64,000 nt of DNA from Vanilla planifolia (lineage: Eukaryota; Streptophyta; Magnoliopsida; Asparagales; Orchidaceae), in contig CM043869.1 in NCBI GenBank assembly GCA_023846275.1, forward strand, positions 32,804,737 through 32,868,736. Reading direction: 5' to 3'. Below the pieces are notes generated by a model. That model worked only from the letters and a program-made list of their open reading frames with translations. It ran no database searches and was not told the DNA's origin. The translations under genes were made by a program, and so were the position numbers. This document shows, in pieces, positions 12,324 to 24,765 of the stretch (position 1 is the stretch's first letter; every line of letters starts with the position of its first letter).

Positions 12324-15245
12324 GTTAAGTGAACATTTAGTGTGGAGTACAAAAATGAAATTAGTTATCCTGAGTATGGAACCTTGTATAAAAGAATCAA
12401 AGGGGAAAAATCATAGATAGGTTATGGGCCCCAAGATTATATAACTCAAATTGTAATACATGATGAACTAAGAAGTGAACAAATGATTATTGTAATATAG
12501 AATTGAGTCTAAGCGGGAAGTTAGCAAACTGCACTAACAAAATGATCGAAGGAGCAAGAATAATCCTTGGTAAAAGTACGATCAAATAGTCAAACTTAAA
12601 GCATAATTATAGTAAGGTATGATAGAATTAAATGATCATTGAAACTAAATAGTTTATTGTACTTATAAGATACACCTAAAATAAAGTAATAAGTACACAA
12701 AATAAACAATCTATGAAGTAGAAAAGATTGCTAAAGCACTAGCAAAAAAATATGTCCCTTAATGCTATGATAACAAAATAAGATATGAGCATAATATACA
12801 ATGAATGTTGGCCAAGAGAATATCGTAAAAGGGCATATAAAGAGGAGTTTATATAATGCATTCAAAACAAAGTAAATATAAATATAAGTATGGATAATGA
12901 AATGAAATTGGCAATTGGTAAAAGTATAAGCAAACCATATGGTTCATAAGTTATAAAAAGCGGAACAATGATGACACAAAAAAATAGTTGAATAGAGGAA
13001 GAGGGTGCTCATAAAACTTGGATGGAGAAGCAAGAAAGGGCATGGATATAATCTAATGTATCAAAAGATACCCATAAGATTACAGACATCAAAGTAAGGA
13101 TAATTAACAAAATCAATGCAAGTATACCATTGTATATAAGAAGAGATTATAAAAGTGAAAAGAAGCAAAAGATATCAATAGACTTAATACAGAGAATCTC
13201 AAAATATACACTTTGATATTAGATAGATATAGGTATCTTAGAGTAATCTTAAATAATTGGTACTAAATAACTTCTTCAAACTTTATGTTGATTCCATCAA
13301 ATGTTAACATTATTTTAAATATTTCTTAATGCAATATTATAAAGATTACAAGCATTTTTTTGTAAAAATAAACTTTTCCAAAATGTAATTTCTATGAAAA
13401 AGCTTAAATTGTTGCTAAATGTGAAATTAGATAATACAATATATAATTTTTTCTTTTGAAACTAAAATAATAGCAAAACTAAAGTTAAAAGAGGATTGAA
13501 CTTTACTTCATTATATTTAAGAATGATGAATAGTAATAATATGGTGGGTTTGCGTCAAACACTCATAAAGAAAAAAAAAATCAATTTTGCTATTTATGGT
13601 GTATTTTAACTTCTCCTTGTGAATTTCACCACCATAAGCAAACAAAAGTTAAGGAAAACTTGACGGGAGTCTAATTTTTGAAAGCCTTACAAAAAGAAAA
13701 CTAGGTTTCAAATATATTTAAAAAGCTAAAGTTTACAAATTATAGAAACTATGCAAACAAGGTATGTGTGTGCTTTTGATTTCCTTGTAGGAAAACTAAA
13801 ATTAAGTAATACTGGAAGATAACTAACAATATACTCACAAAAAGATAACAAGAAAAAGGAGATATAAATTCATAAAAAGTACAATATTGGTAGAGAAGAA
13901 GGCATTATTTAATGATACTCTCAAACAAATTTTCATATTAACAATAGAAATATTCAAGGATTACTTCTAGAAATAAAGAACAATAATTAAATATTGAAAT
14001 GAGTAGATAATGTCTCTAATGGCCAATATATCATGACGTATACAGTGATGTGAGAAGGTAAAGGTAAAAGATAAAAACCCTAAGTTGGGCTAATTGACTA
14101 TTCTAAACAATTGGGAATTTCACCTCAAGTGATGCCATTAACCACTAAGGAGTTTATCAACTACTTAATCAAAAGATGTAGCTAATCTAGACTTTTAGGA
14201 GGCTTTGATTACCTATGTAGCCATAAATATCCTAGGTGATTAAGTGAAAAAATGTGATGAAGAAAGATTAACTTTCTAAGAGCAATTTCAAAAAACCCTA
14301 AGATGAAATCAAGATAGATAATGCACATCTAAAATATTACAAATACAGATATACAAATTAGAATATATAGTATAAATAAAATATTAAATAGCTTAATACT
14401 CTTTTCCAAATGCATTAACATGCCTTTAATAAAAAAATAATGTCAAAGTGTGAAATAGTGCACAAGTATAAATAAAAAGGTAAAAATATCATTAAAAATA
14501 TCAAAAGGCTCTAGATGATCGAGGAAAAAAAGAGTTTTCATAGAGTAATTCATGACATCCAAAGTTTTAAAACATTTATTTTTTTTCAAAAATAATTTTT
14601 AGAGTTATTACAAACTAAAGTTTTTTTAAACCCTTCATAATTTCTTATTCTCTTATAGTTTTTACATCAATCCCTTTCATGGGTAATTGGTTTGCAACAA
14701 GTATTGCTCTTTAAGGCAAAAATTCAAGCTCTAAGAGCCATGACAATGTAATCACTACCATTGTACCCTTATTAAGAAAAAAATCTAAAATCTAGAAAAA
14801 AAGATTTTCTATAGCATTTTTAGCCTATAAATAATTTAGATGGATGCTTAGGAGAAGAGCAACACATTGTGAGTGTTCCTAGCAAGAAATAGAGAAAAAA
14901 TGAGAGTTAAATGAGAAAATTTTTTATAAATAAGAGATGAAGTTTAGATCTCCTTTAGGAAATCACCATGCAGTCACCTAAATAGTTTATAATCTTTTTT
15001 TAACATTTTTATCTTTTTTTTCTTTCTCCAAAGAGGTTTCTTCATAGGTCACCTCTAGCTTAGTCTAAATATTAAGCCTAGTTTTAGGTTACATGACTCA
15101 ATTGAACTAATAAGCATTAAGACTATAATGAAAAATATTTAATTGAGAGTCACAATGACCTAAACACTCAAAATGCTCCCTTTTTAATGCCCAATATTTA
15201 TTCAATAAATTATCATAACTTTTATTAAAAAAAAGTAACTTTTGC
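12324..15245. other. A+T-rich DNA, nothing recognised
   Basis: No gene or element could be supported on either strand. The right edge merges into the Copia gag fossil that follows. Confidence 0.5.
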
Positions 15246-15249
15246 TCTA

Positions 15250-15900
15250 ATGCTTCAATAGATAAATAACATACCTCAAAATCTGATGTGAACCATTAGT
15301 CTTCAAGTTGCTCTACTTCATTACAAGCTATAAGGAAATTAACCCCTCATTATGGTTGTATCCATTAGAAGAGGACTCCTTAGAGTCATTATATACAACT
15401 TTCATTATGTTTCTTTCTTTTCTAACTTTCTTCTTTTCAATCTTTTCTTATATTGATGAACAATTTGCATGATTATGCCTTACCTTACCACATTTATGGT
15501 AGAGAATTTTCTCCTCACCCCTTGGTCTCCTTCTAAATGTCCAGTTCTTTGCACTTTTTATACATGCACCATGATTTCTAAATAGATGGGTTAGACCTTT
15601 AGCAACCATTGCAACCTTATCATCATCCAATGTTCTTGATCTAGGTGGCTCATTAACCTTAAGGTCAATTGATCTTCCTTCTTTTTTTTCTTTTCTTTTT
15701 CTCTTTAGTATTTTCTTCAATCTTCCTCCTCTCTATCTCCATTTCATTTATCATGAGTTCTCCCAATAAATCATCAAAGATGAGAATTGAAAGATTCTTT
15801 TTTCTTTGATTATTGTAACCAAAGGTTCACACTCCTTTAGAAGCTCTTGTAAAAACTTTTGAACTTATTCATTATTAGATAATCATTTAGAAATTAGCAT
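15250..15900 (-). mobile_element. Ty1/Copia gag fossil (UBN2 type)
   Basis: Read on the minus strand, the pieces appear in Copia Gag order. From high to low coordinates there is an end-of-UBN2 segment with 'LLGELMINEMEIERRK' near 15,730-15,775, then a Lys/Arg/Glu-rich linker, then a zinc-knuckle remnant 'HKCGKVRHNHANC' near 15,452-15,493, then an acidic Ser-rich stretch continuing to about 15,280. Plant Copia Gag typically runs '..LMTHEI..', basic linker, 'CYKCGKxGHxxxxC', acidic tail. Only the last third of Gag is present, and the 5' part stops where the 234-bp duplication begins. The fossil is broken, with several breaks, and looks old. No matching LTRs were found. Confidence 0.75.
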
Positions 15901-16334
15901 AACTAGACTTAATAGAATAGTTGTACATGTATGATAAAGTTATTATAGTTGTATGATAGCTTTCTGTCAGTCTTATTATAGGTCTTATAAAGGATCAAAT
16001 CATATAAATATGATATATAAATTATCATCATACATTAATATTGATCAATAATGATTAGTTTTATTTGTTAATGATCAGGTTCATACAATACATATATTGT
16101 ATTCATTATTAGATGATCATGTAGAAATTAGCTTAACTTGACTGAATAAGATAGTTGTACATGTATGATAAAGTTATCATAGTTGTACGATAGCTTTTTA
16201 TCTATCTTATTCTATGTCTTATAAAAGATTGATTCATATAAGTGTAATATATAAATCGTTATCACACATTAATATAGATCAATTATGTTTAGTCTTATTA
16301 GTTAATGATTGTATTCTTATAATACATATATTGT
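15867..16334. repeat. Tandem duplication, 2 x 234 bp
   Basis: Units 15,867-16,100 and 16,101-16,334 are head to tail and nearly the same length. Both start 'attcattattagat(a/g)atcat' and end 'aatacatatattgt', with shared internal strings such as 'gttgtacatgtatgataaag'. Divergence is moderate. The left unit starts within the upstream edge of the Copia gag fossil, so the duplicated DNA may be element-derived. Confidence 0.9.
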
Positions 16335-17020
16335 ATTCATACAATACAATGAATGTATACTATCTTAAGTAATTTAAGTTATATGTGATGTGAAATCAAT
16401 TTTGTAGATACAATACTTCATTTTATATGATGTATTAGTAATAAATAATATATGCTAAGCTTGGATATCATGTGAGGACTCTTTGTTGTACAATTATGAT
16501 AAATTATCATGATTGAATTAAACACATGGTCATACTGATACAATATATTAATCTCACAAGTTTAAGAACAACTAAGCTTAAATATATTTTTTTAAAGGAA
16601 ATAGATTATATTCTCATATGTAAAATTCTTTGTACTCATATGATGTTAATAAATATTCAACACTTAGAGAGAAAACAATACTCATATAAGGTTGACATCT
16701 TTTATTAACAAGTTTACACACAAATTCTAAGTCAATGTGATAGTAGTATATATAGGAGGGATCCATCATATATATGTGATGCCATGATAATCTTTAAATT
16801 TATTTGTGATTATTATGCCTAATGTAGCTTGTACAAGTATCTTATTAACCATTATATCATGCAATCATTAGGTATTAAAAACAAAGCTTATTTTAATATT
16901 AATTTCTTTAAGTTACAACTCATGGCACTCATTTAGAGAGATTTATACAAATGTTACACAAATTCAAATGTAACTCTAGATGCTTGATGACTTAAGGACT
17001 TTAGATTTTATTTCATCAAA
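16335..17020. other. A+T-rich DNA, nothing recognised
   Basis: Imperfect 'catacaata'-type palindromic strings follow the tandem duplication. Beyond that I see no gene or repeat. Confidence 0.5.
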
Positions 17021-17029
17021 TATTTGAAT

Positions 17030-17341
17030 AAGAATGCAATGTGATTCTAATGTGTCACATGAGAAGATTGTAAATTTTAACAAACTAATTCATAGAAAGA
17101 AGAAGAAATACCTATGATAATTGCCACACCATCAAGAGTAGTGGCCTTGATCGATTATTTCTCATATAAAGCTCTTAAACTTGAATTTTACATTAGAGTA
17201 GTGAACAACTCAACTTCATCTTTCTAATAATTCCCTTAGCCTATCTATGTTAATCCAAAGCAAACTACTAGTAATGTAATACATAATTTTAATATCATTA
17301 AACTGTCTTAAAAGCTATGTGATTAACAATCTCTCTTTTAA
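17030..17341 (-). mobile_element. Copia RNase H relic, second copy
   Basis: This stretch aligns as a diverged copy of 17,600-17,910. Strings around 'gagtagt(g/a)a(a/c)caactcaacttca' (17,194 and 17,770) are shared, and on the minus strand both copies also share a 'tctcatgtga' string. In the neighbouring copy that sequence lies in the RNase H end of a Copia pol. This copy is more eroded and has no readable protein motif of its own. It is an old, broken fossil, present either through a local duplication or a second insertion of the same family. Confidence 0.45.
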
Positions 17342-17479
17342 TGATAACAAAACCTTAGCTAATGAGAAGAAAATAAGAACATTTGAATGAATTATGAAGT
17401 GCAAGCTTAATCATGTTAAATAGGAACTATTGTTGCAAGTTTTAAATAGAGTAAAGCAACACAATTAAGAAAAATATAG

Positions 17480-17910
17480 AAAATTTAGCATCTCCTCCTT
17501 AATTCTAGCTCCCTTTAAAGTCAAGATTCTACTTCCTCTTTTTGTTATCATAAAAAATATTGATAACTCTAATACATATCTTAATTCTAATAAAAACATC
17601 AATGGATAATGGTTTAGTGAAGATGTCAACTAATTGATCACATGAGAAAACAAAACAAAGTGTGACAACTTTGTTATTACTTATTCCTTAATGAAGTGAA
17701 ATCTAATCACTATGTGTTTAGTGTGTGACTGATCAATAGGATTGTTAGTGATATTTCCATGAGAGTAGTAACCAACTCAACTTCACCTTAAAAGTAACTC
17801 ATTTAATGTTACTTATGTCAACATATATCAAACTATTTGTAACATAATACTTGATTTTAGAATCATCAAACTACTTCAAGGGTCACACAATTAACAATAC
17901 AACTTTAAAA
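17480..17910 (-). mobile_element. Copia pol fossil: RNase H end plus polypurine tract
   Basis: On the minus strand 'NNPIDQSHTKH' (near 17,718-17,750) and 'DQLVDIFTKPLSIDVF' (near 17,595-17,642) match the end of plant Copia RNase H, where '.NP..HSRTKHI..' is followed by 'QLADIFTKPL'. About 100 bases further on, 17,491-17,500 reads on the minus strand as a purine run followed by TG, fitting a polypurine tract and LTR start at 17,490. Upstream parts of pol are not continuous: the TRIM begins exactly at 17,911. The fossil is broken and old. A possible RT motif of the same orientation lies near 19,850. Confidence 0.7.
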
Positions 17911-17947
17911 TATTGAGATATATTTACGGAGAAAACTTGCATATGTT

Positions 17948-18005
17948 CCCATGCAAACTCTATGGCTAACATGCCAGGGCTAGAGTAGTTTTAAGATAGA
18001 TGACC
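17948..18005 (+). promoter_or_regulatory. 5S-rRNA-derived block in the left TRIM repeat
   Basis: The stretch follows plant 5S rRNA from its 'cccatcagaactcc' segment to the end of box C: here 'cccatgcaaactc', then 'gctaacatgcc', 'gagtagt' and 'gatagatgacc'. It is more eroded than the block in the right repeat. In Cassandra this region can act as an internal Pol III control region; whether it still does here is unknown. Confidence 0.6.
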
Positions 18006-18106
18006 TTATAAGAGCAACCTTATGTAAATGGTAAAATTACTCCAATTGATATTAGGTGACCTAAGGAGATAACATCTTGACATAGTGAATTTAAGATGTC
18101 ATAATT

Positions 18107-18118
18107 TGGTATCAGAAC
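18107..18118 (+). promoter_or_regulatory. Primer-binding site, initiator Met-tRNA type
   Basis: 'tggtatcagaac' matches the common plant LTR-element primer site 'TGGTATCAGAGC' except for one base. It sits three bases inside the left TRIM repeat, where such a site is expected. Confidence 0.75.
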
Positions 18119-18470
18119 TAACCTCTTTTACTAATCTGATGTGGTTTGAAGATGATCCAAGTGAAAGTTAATAGTCTTATAATTCTTGAAGAGGGCAAGA
18201 AGTAGACATTAGGTGATGTTTTAGGAATTACTAAAGCAAAGGGTGTCTCTCCAAAGAGAGCGAGAGTGGTCACTATGTGATATTCTAAAAGAGAGATGAA
18301 TCTTAAAGTAAAGAGTGGTTCTTATGCTAGGCTTTCAGGGGTGATAGAATGAATTGTCTCACATTAACTACTAAGAGAAAGATTTTGATCTATATGTATG
18401 ATGTTTTGATCTTAAAATGTTGAGACACTTTTTGGAGCAAAACTTGCATAGGAACTTATAAGAAATATAT

Positions 18471-18513
18471 GGTTAAGCATGTTAGGGATAGAGTAGTTTT
18501 GGGATAGATGACC
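18471..18513 (+). promoter_or_regulatory. 5S-rRNA-derived block in the right TRIM repeat
   Basis: An ungapped comparison with the plant 5S rRNA segment from box A ('agttaagcgtgc') to box C ('ggatgggtgacc'), recalled from memory, gives 32 of 43 identical positions. It keeps 'gttaagcatg' at 18,472 and 'gggatagatgacc' at 18,501-18,513. These correspond to the 5S internal promoter boxes recognised through TFIIIA. Substitutions in box C make present activity doubtful. Confidence 0.7.
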
Positions 18514-18611
18514 ATGTAGGATCACCTTTATATAAATGACAAAATCTTCTCAAGTTATGATGGGATGATGTGATAGGATAATATTTTGACATAGTAAGAT
18601 AAAATGTTATA

Positions 18612-21600
18612 TTATTTTATTTAAATTCTAAATTTTGATTTAATCATATGATCAAATTGATTAAAAAATTGGTTTAGTTTTATCACCATTTCTTTGCCTA
18701 GGATGGGTAAGGTGTGACAACTTATTTTTTTCTTAAAAGCTAAGACTTAATTTCTTACTCACCACCACACAATGACTATAATGGGCATCTCACCTCTCCA
18801 CAAGACATTAGACTTGGTTGTTTATCACTCTTACATACAAAGTGTTAGTGTAAGCTCACTCTCTATGCAAAGCATCAAAGTAAGATTTATAGAAACAAAA
18901 ATTCTAGAACAAAATACTTTAAAGCATCTTTTGAAAAATAAAACAATGAAGCACTCTATGGATTAAACCATTATTGTCATAGTGGGATCAAGTACCATTC
19001 TATGAATAAGATGATGTGGTTGCAATGAATAATTGATGTAACTATTCTAAAAATGCAATCATGTGTGATTTTCTTAGATGGATGAACCTATTGTAACAAC
19101 ATGGAATTGTTTAGGAAAGAATGCAACAAAGTTTTAGAATATAGATTTCTTCTTTAATATTTTACCATTCAAAGATTAATCTTTTCTATTAAGTTTAATA
19201 GAGTAAATAAAGGTGTAATAATATTGTTATGGTCTTTTTAGAATTAGATGAACTTAGTTAATTTTTTTAATGTTTCCTTGAATGTTTTTACACAAGGAAC
19301 AAATTTCTAAACTAGTCATTAATATGAACGTTTGTTTTTAATTTACAATACACTCATCTTATTTAATAGTCTAATTTGTTCAAATAGGATCATTAAGTGG
19401 TTTAATGAGCTTTCAACAAGTACCTCATTTTAGTTCATACATATTAGATTATCTATTAGATAGAATAGTAAGCTTCTTACAATGGTTCATGTTTTACCTT
19501 AACTTTTATTGTCATTTGTTAGATGGTTTAACCCATCATGCATGCATTATCAAATGCATTTGGATGTCATCATAATCATCTGATGAAGACTTAATTTGAT
19601 GACCAATTTGTATTCTCACATTGGCTTTTAAGTGTTGGATAACTAGTTAATGATCTTTCAGTAATTTTTAAAGTAGGACTTAAATTATTAGACGATCTAA
19701 CTTGCATTTACTCAATTTCATGCTTTAGATATTGCTTGGTTAAAAATATTATGTAAGTTTAACTCATGTAATTATAATATTTTCTTGCACAGATTAAGGC
19801 ATTTCAAAATAAAATGATTTCATGAGTTTAATGCTAATATTATCATCAACATAAATTCAAATATACCCATGCACTTTAACTTTGACTAATTTAGTTGTAA
19901 TATAAATAATATGATTCATTTTTTGACACCTAGTAAATCAATCTAGAAATTTAATTCCTTGATATCATTTTAATTATTAGGTTTGTATCAATTTTATTTA
20001 ATGCTTGTAATGTATGATAAACATTTCATAGGTGAATGCAACTTTTCTCTTGCATATAGATCATTTGTTCAAACCATATTAAATAAAAATTTAACTCTTA
20101 CATAAGTTCTTAGTAGCTTTGTTGATGTCTTAATCATAGACTCATATTATCTTTGGAGTTTCACATCAATTATTCTACTTCCTTGAAATAAATTGATGAC
20201 TTACATATATATAATAAGTTGTGCTCAAGCATCAGTTAACTCCATAATGACTACTTTTACCTATCTAAATTACTAATTAAAAAACATATTAGGTAAACCA
20301 TAAGATCACCAAAAATAAGTCATTTAAATAGTTTGCTTATCATTAAAATAATATTTGAATTATTGGATCATGGGGCCAATAAATAATCGTTTTAATGATG
20401 ACAAATATCTAAATATAGTGATATATAAAAAATTAAAAAAACCCTCTTAAAAGAATATGCAACTTCCCTAACATATATGCACTTTTTTAGAATGTCATAA
20501 GAAAAAATTTTAACAAGTAATAACAATAATTTATGCCATATAATCAATAAACAAATATAATATATACATGTAAGTTTTTACATCTTCTCCTTTGTAAATA
20601 ATCTCTTTATTAAATAGTGGATATTTTTTACATCTACCTGTAAATCAAATAAACTTATTATCAAACAATAATGATTGTAATTACTGTACTTATATATATC
20701 TTTCTAATTTTGTTGTTATCAAAATCATGTTTGGCTTTTTGGGTTTGCAGGCCCATCAAAGAGTAATGGATCTCATGATGCAATGGAATGGAACTATTAC
20801 TTAGAGGTGGGGATTCTAGAGTTTTACTTGTCTGAGAGATGAATTAGTTCAATTTGAAACTTTTTAGAGCTCTAAGAAAGAGAATTACAAGAGTGAAAAA
20901 GGAGTGCACTCAAAGGAGAACTTTTTAAAATGGCTAGTATTTTTTCCACCTTCATATTTCATGAATAGGATAGAGCTTGAAAATTTCAAATTGTTTGAGT
21001 AATATGTCAAACTTTTCTTGACTTTCATGAGGTTGCACAAATGAAATTTTTTAAAGATTAAATAGAATGGCAAATACTTCAATACTCTCTAACTTTTGTG
21101 ATAGGTATAATTTAACCAAGTGAATGAGTCAAACATCTGTTGGAATCATTCAATATTCTCTAAGAGTTATTATCTTAATTTTTTTTTTGAAATTCATGAT
21201 GTTTTTATTCCTTTCTTTTTAGGTTTTTCTAAATACAACATTAATATTTTTATAAATACTTTTTGTGAAACTTACAGCATGACGAAGGTTATTGAATATG
21301 TTAGTGAATTGATTTGAATCATTAAAAAAACTTGGCTAATATTTCATTTTTCTTCTTGATCATGAATGCAATGATGTTTTATTTCATTGTATTTAGTCAT
21401 ACAATGTTTTTTTAGAATAAATGCACTCACATTATTATGTTTTAGACAATAAGTATGGGTGTTATACCCCAATCATGCAATTTTCATTTGGCCATAATAA
21501 GCTAAGCACAACAAATACTAGTAGCAATATGCTCAAGAGGAGGGATAGATAATGAAATTGAGTATTATTTGTGCCTAGATTGTGAAATTAATAAATTTCC

Positions 21601-24600
21601 TAGCAATTAGCGAGTGCTGACGTATTTTTCTTATCTATAAATGCATCCAACAAGATCTGCATCAAAGCATCCTTCTTGCGCAAATGTTGGTGGGACACTT
21701 AAAGTACCATAATCTTAAGGTTGGTAAATTCACTAAATATCTAAATAATCTCTTAAGTATTATAAGAGGGATTTATTTTGATTAGAATGATAATGAGAAA
21801 TCATGCATACGTTGAACATAATATATGCACTATTAACTATTATGTAAAGAAAAAGACATACTTTAGAAGAGCTTTCAATCAAAAGTTTTACCATGCTCAA
21901 CTCTCTGTAACTTTGTCAATGTGCTCATATGATATGTATTTATTTTATATCATTTATTTGAAACCTTTTGAGAAGCTCTCTAATGTACTTTTCTTAATTA
22001 ATGAAGGTGCCAAATTATAGCTACTTATTTGTAATCAAAGAAAGAAGAAGAGCTCTTACTCTCATCCTCACATAAAAATGCCCATTGCATTTACTCATCA
22101 AAGCTACCAAATAAATAATGTTTATAAACACGAAAAAGTTTATCATCCATATATACTTATACCACTACTAAATTTTTTAAATTTATTTTAATGAGTGGTG
22201 TTGTATCAACATTTCCATAGCGAAAGTCATCATCATTAGAAATTTAACCTTTTATATCTAGTCCTATGAGGTTACTTTCTTTGTGTTCTTTTGCACTTTA
22301 TGTCACCATGATTTTTTCCTATTCATTTATCCAATTGTTAATCACCTTGAAATATAAGCTATACTTACTTAGAAATGTAAATGAAGCAAGAAATGTTTAG
22401 TGGCAATTAGAGAAAACTTAGCAATGAACTTCATCATTATTGATACATCATCGATGGATACTTTGACTATCACAAATTATCATTTAAACTAAGTGGTGTG
22501 TTATTAAGTTATCTGACCTTGGCAATGTCATAGCTTATGCACTTCCACCATCTCTTCTTGGTGTATCCCATTGGTAGAAATCTTGTCATATCATTCTTTT
22601 GATGTTCTTCACCATGCCTCTTAGCCATATACCTTCAAAGATGGGTGTTTCACCATGTTAGTGAATGTTTGGTGAACTTTAACTTTGTGAAATCAATCTT
22701 CTTGCTTGGCATGTTCCCCTAAAAAAGAATTATGTCTTGCGTTGGTCAATCTTAGTATGCAACTTCAAAAGTATTGAACTCTTCATGACACATTAGTATG
22801 CTTAAATTGGTTGTGATCATGGAGGACTTCCATCATCCTCTAAATTGTTGGGATCCATAAGATTATAAGAATCATATTAACCCTTTCAAGTTAGGCCAAA
22901 TATGTAAATTACATCCTTCTTAAGTATGATGTTTTGGTGAAATAATAGCTAGAATAAGTTGTTGTTTCATGACAATCTTTGTTGTTCTAAGGACATGTGG
23001 GGCTCTAATTTCATGCTAAGGATTTTTCCTATCTAAAGTCCTAATCTTCAGTTGCATACAATGTTATTTTCCTTCTTTACTTCTTAGACCTTGTTCTCTC
23101 TATCATGCATGATGACGAAGTGTGCTATAATACTAGATTTTTTATCCCTATCTTGTGTAACTTATCTCAACATCGAGCAAGATTGACTTGTTACAAAAAG
23201 CTTTGTAGATCTTTGGTGGCATCTATCAACTATAGGATAAAGGATCAAACACAAGATCAAATAACAAGGTATCAGAATAACAAATTTGATGAAGACAAAT
23301 GTACAACAATTAATCTCATGAAGCTAAGTTTTTAGAATACTACATTATAAAAAATAAGATTAAAATAATAATTCCTTACCTACAATAAGATCTCATGTTT
23401 TTTATATCATTAGGTTTTTCTAGTTTAGCATATAAAAAATATTTATAAGCAACTAACACTTCATTTAATTTCCTAGAATTTAGATATTCTATAGCTGCGA
23501 GGATTCATATTCTCCAAATGTAGAAATAAGCTCATCTACCTCCAATGAAATAAGATCATCTACCTCCAATGATTGTGCTTCCCTTGGTTAGAGCTTAACA
23601 ATCCTTGAAACTTTCTTAGGTGGCCTTTGTATAGTATTGTTACCTTTTCGCCTGTTAATTAGTGACCATAATGAAAAAATCAATTATTATTTTCATATGT
23701 GGTGATCCTTGATTGATTTCTACAATAAAAGCCCTAAATGTCTTCCTTATTCAAATTTTCTATGCATATAGAATACTTTTTTTATAAGGTTCAAGGAATA
23801 AATAAACTAGAATTAGCTTATAGATCAGAATTGTGTGAAGAAAATATTTATATTTATTTTGGATAAATGAGAGAACAAAAATAAGAAAAAGTTTGAGTAA
23901 AATGAATGAGACATAAGTTGATTATCATAGTGGCATTGGGATGTACTTGTTGAAATGAGTACACTTTAGTTTATTTGTAATATGAAATTTTTTTGGAGAA
24001 TGAGCAATTAAATTAAGTTAAGAGCTAGTATAATTAAATAATATTTTTATTTTGTTTAGAAAAAAAATCTAATGTAAAGTATGCAGTGAAAGAAAAAGAA
24101 ATTTTGAATTTAAAAGTTTGGGTACATTAAAAATAAACATGACAAGCTAAAGCCAATGCCTTAATCAAAGTTGGGCATTATTTTGGTTGTATGAAAGTGG
24201 ACAATATAAATGAGCTTCCATAGTAGATTCTAATAATTATAATAATGTACTTGTTCAATAATAAAATAGTAGATATTGATTCATAAGTTTAGAAAGCATT
24301 TAAAAGATTTCAATAAGTGATTCTAAGAGCTATAACTTATTTTGAATTAGATTTTCATTGAAGTCAAATGTTTTGAATTCGTATAAGTAAATAAAAGATA
24401 TCAAATGTAAGACATGTCCATTATGAATGTTTTGGAACATATTCAATATGAGTTTAATTTTAGCATTCTCATTGCAATTAATGGACATTTACAGATCCAT
24501 AATCGAAGTTAAAGATTTATTCTTCTTTTAAAAACCAAGAGAATTCCTACGGAAGCTAAAGATGTGAAATGATTGAATGGGAAGATAGCCATGCATGAGA

Positions 24601-24625
24601 GAGTGAAATCAAAATGGGGGCCACT
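18612..24625. other. A+T-rich decayed DNA, no gene recognised
   Basis: Six kilobases without a recognisable protein-coding frame. On the minus strand near 19,830-19,870 the string 'YVDDNI' could be the catalytic box of a Copia reverse transcriptase, in the same orientation as the RNase H relic at 17.5-17.9 kb; this is weak. The stretch 22,500-23,330 is somewhat richer in G and C but gives no domain on either strand. Confidence 0.45.
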
Positions 24626-24627
24626 AA

Positions 24628-24765
24628 GAGAAATGAGAAATAGAAGAAAAAATGACGAAAGAGAGAGAATAAATGAAAGAAAGTAGAAGCGAAAATGAAT
24701 AAAGGAAGATGGAAAGGAAGTGAAAGAGAAAAGGAAGGTGAGTGAAAAAGAGATGAGAGAAAGTT
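24628..24765. repeat. Purine-rich tract
   Basis: About 140 bases consist mostly of A and G on the plus strand, with few pyrimidines. Similar but shorter purine-rich blocks occur inside the 1.32-kb units (near 31,998-32,085 and 33,325-33,415). It may be the leader of a decayed LTR element or an expanded GA/GAA simple repeat. Confidence 0.7.

Larger units (their letters stand above)
17911..18611 (+). mobile_element. Cassandra-type TRIM
   Basis: A non-coding LTR element in miniature. Two direct terminal repeats, 17,911-18,103 and 18,418-18,611 (193 and 194 bp), flank an internal region of about 314 bp. Just inside the first repeat lies a primer-binding site complementary to initiator Met-tRNA (18,107-18,118). 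Both repeats contain a block resembling plant 5S rRNA from its box A to box C region, which is the hallmark of Cassandra elements. The second repeat starts TG. The repeats are only about 70% alike by eye, so the insertion is old. The overall structure looks complete; no clear target-site duplication was found and the outer ends are uncertain by 10-20 bases. Such elements carry no genes and rely on proteins from autonomous LTR elements. Confidence 0.75.

Noticed and set aside
15900-16700. CRISPR-like or regularly spaced array
   Set aside because: The repetition is one 234-bp tandem duplication with no short repeats and spacers, and the genome is a plant nucleus.
23265-23282. Second Met-tRNA primer-site-like string 'ggtatcaga'
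   Set aside because: Nine bases are expected by chance in this much sequence, and no terminal repeat lies next to it.
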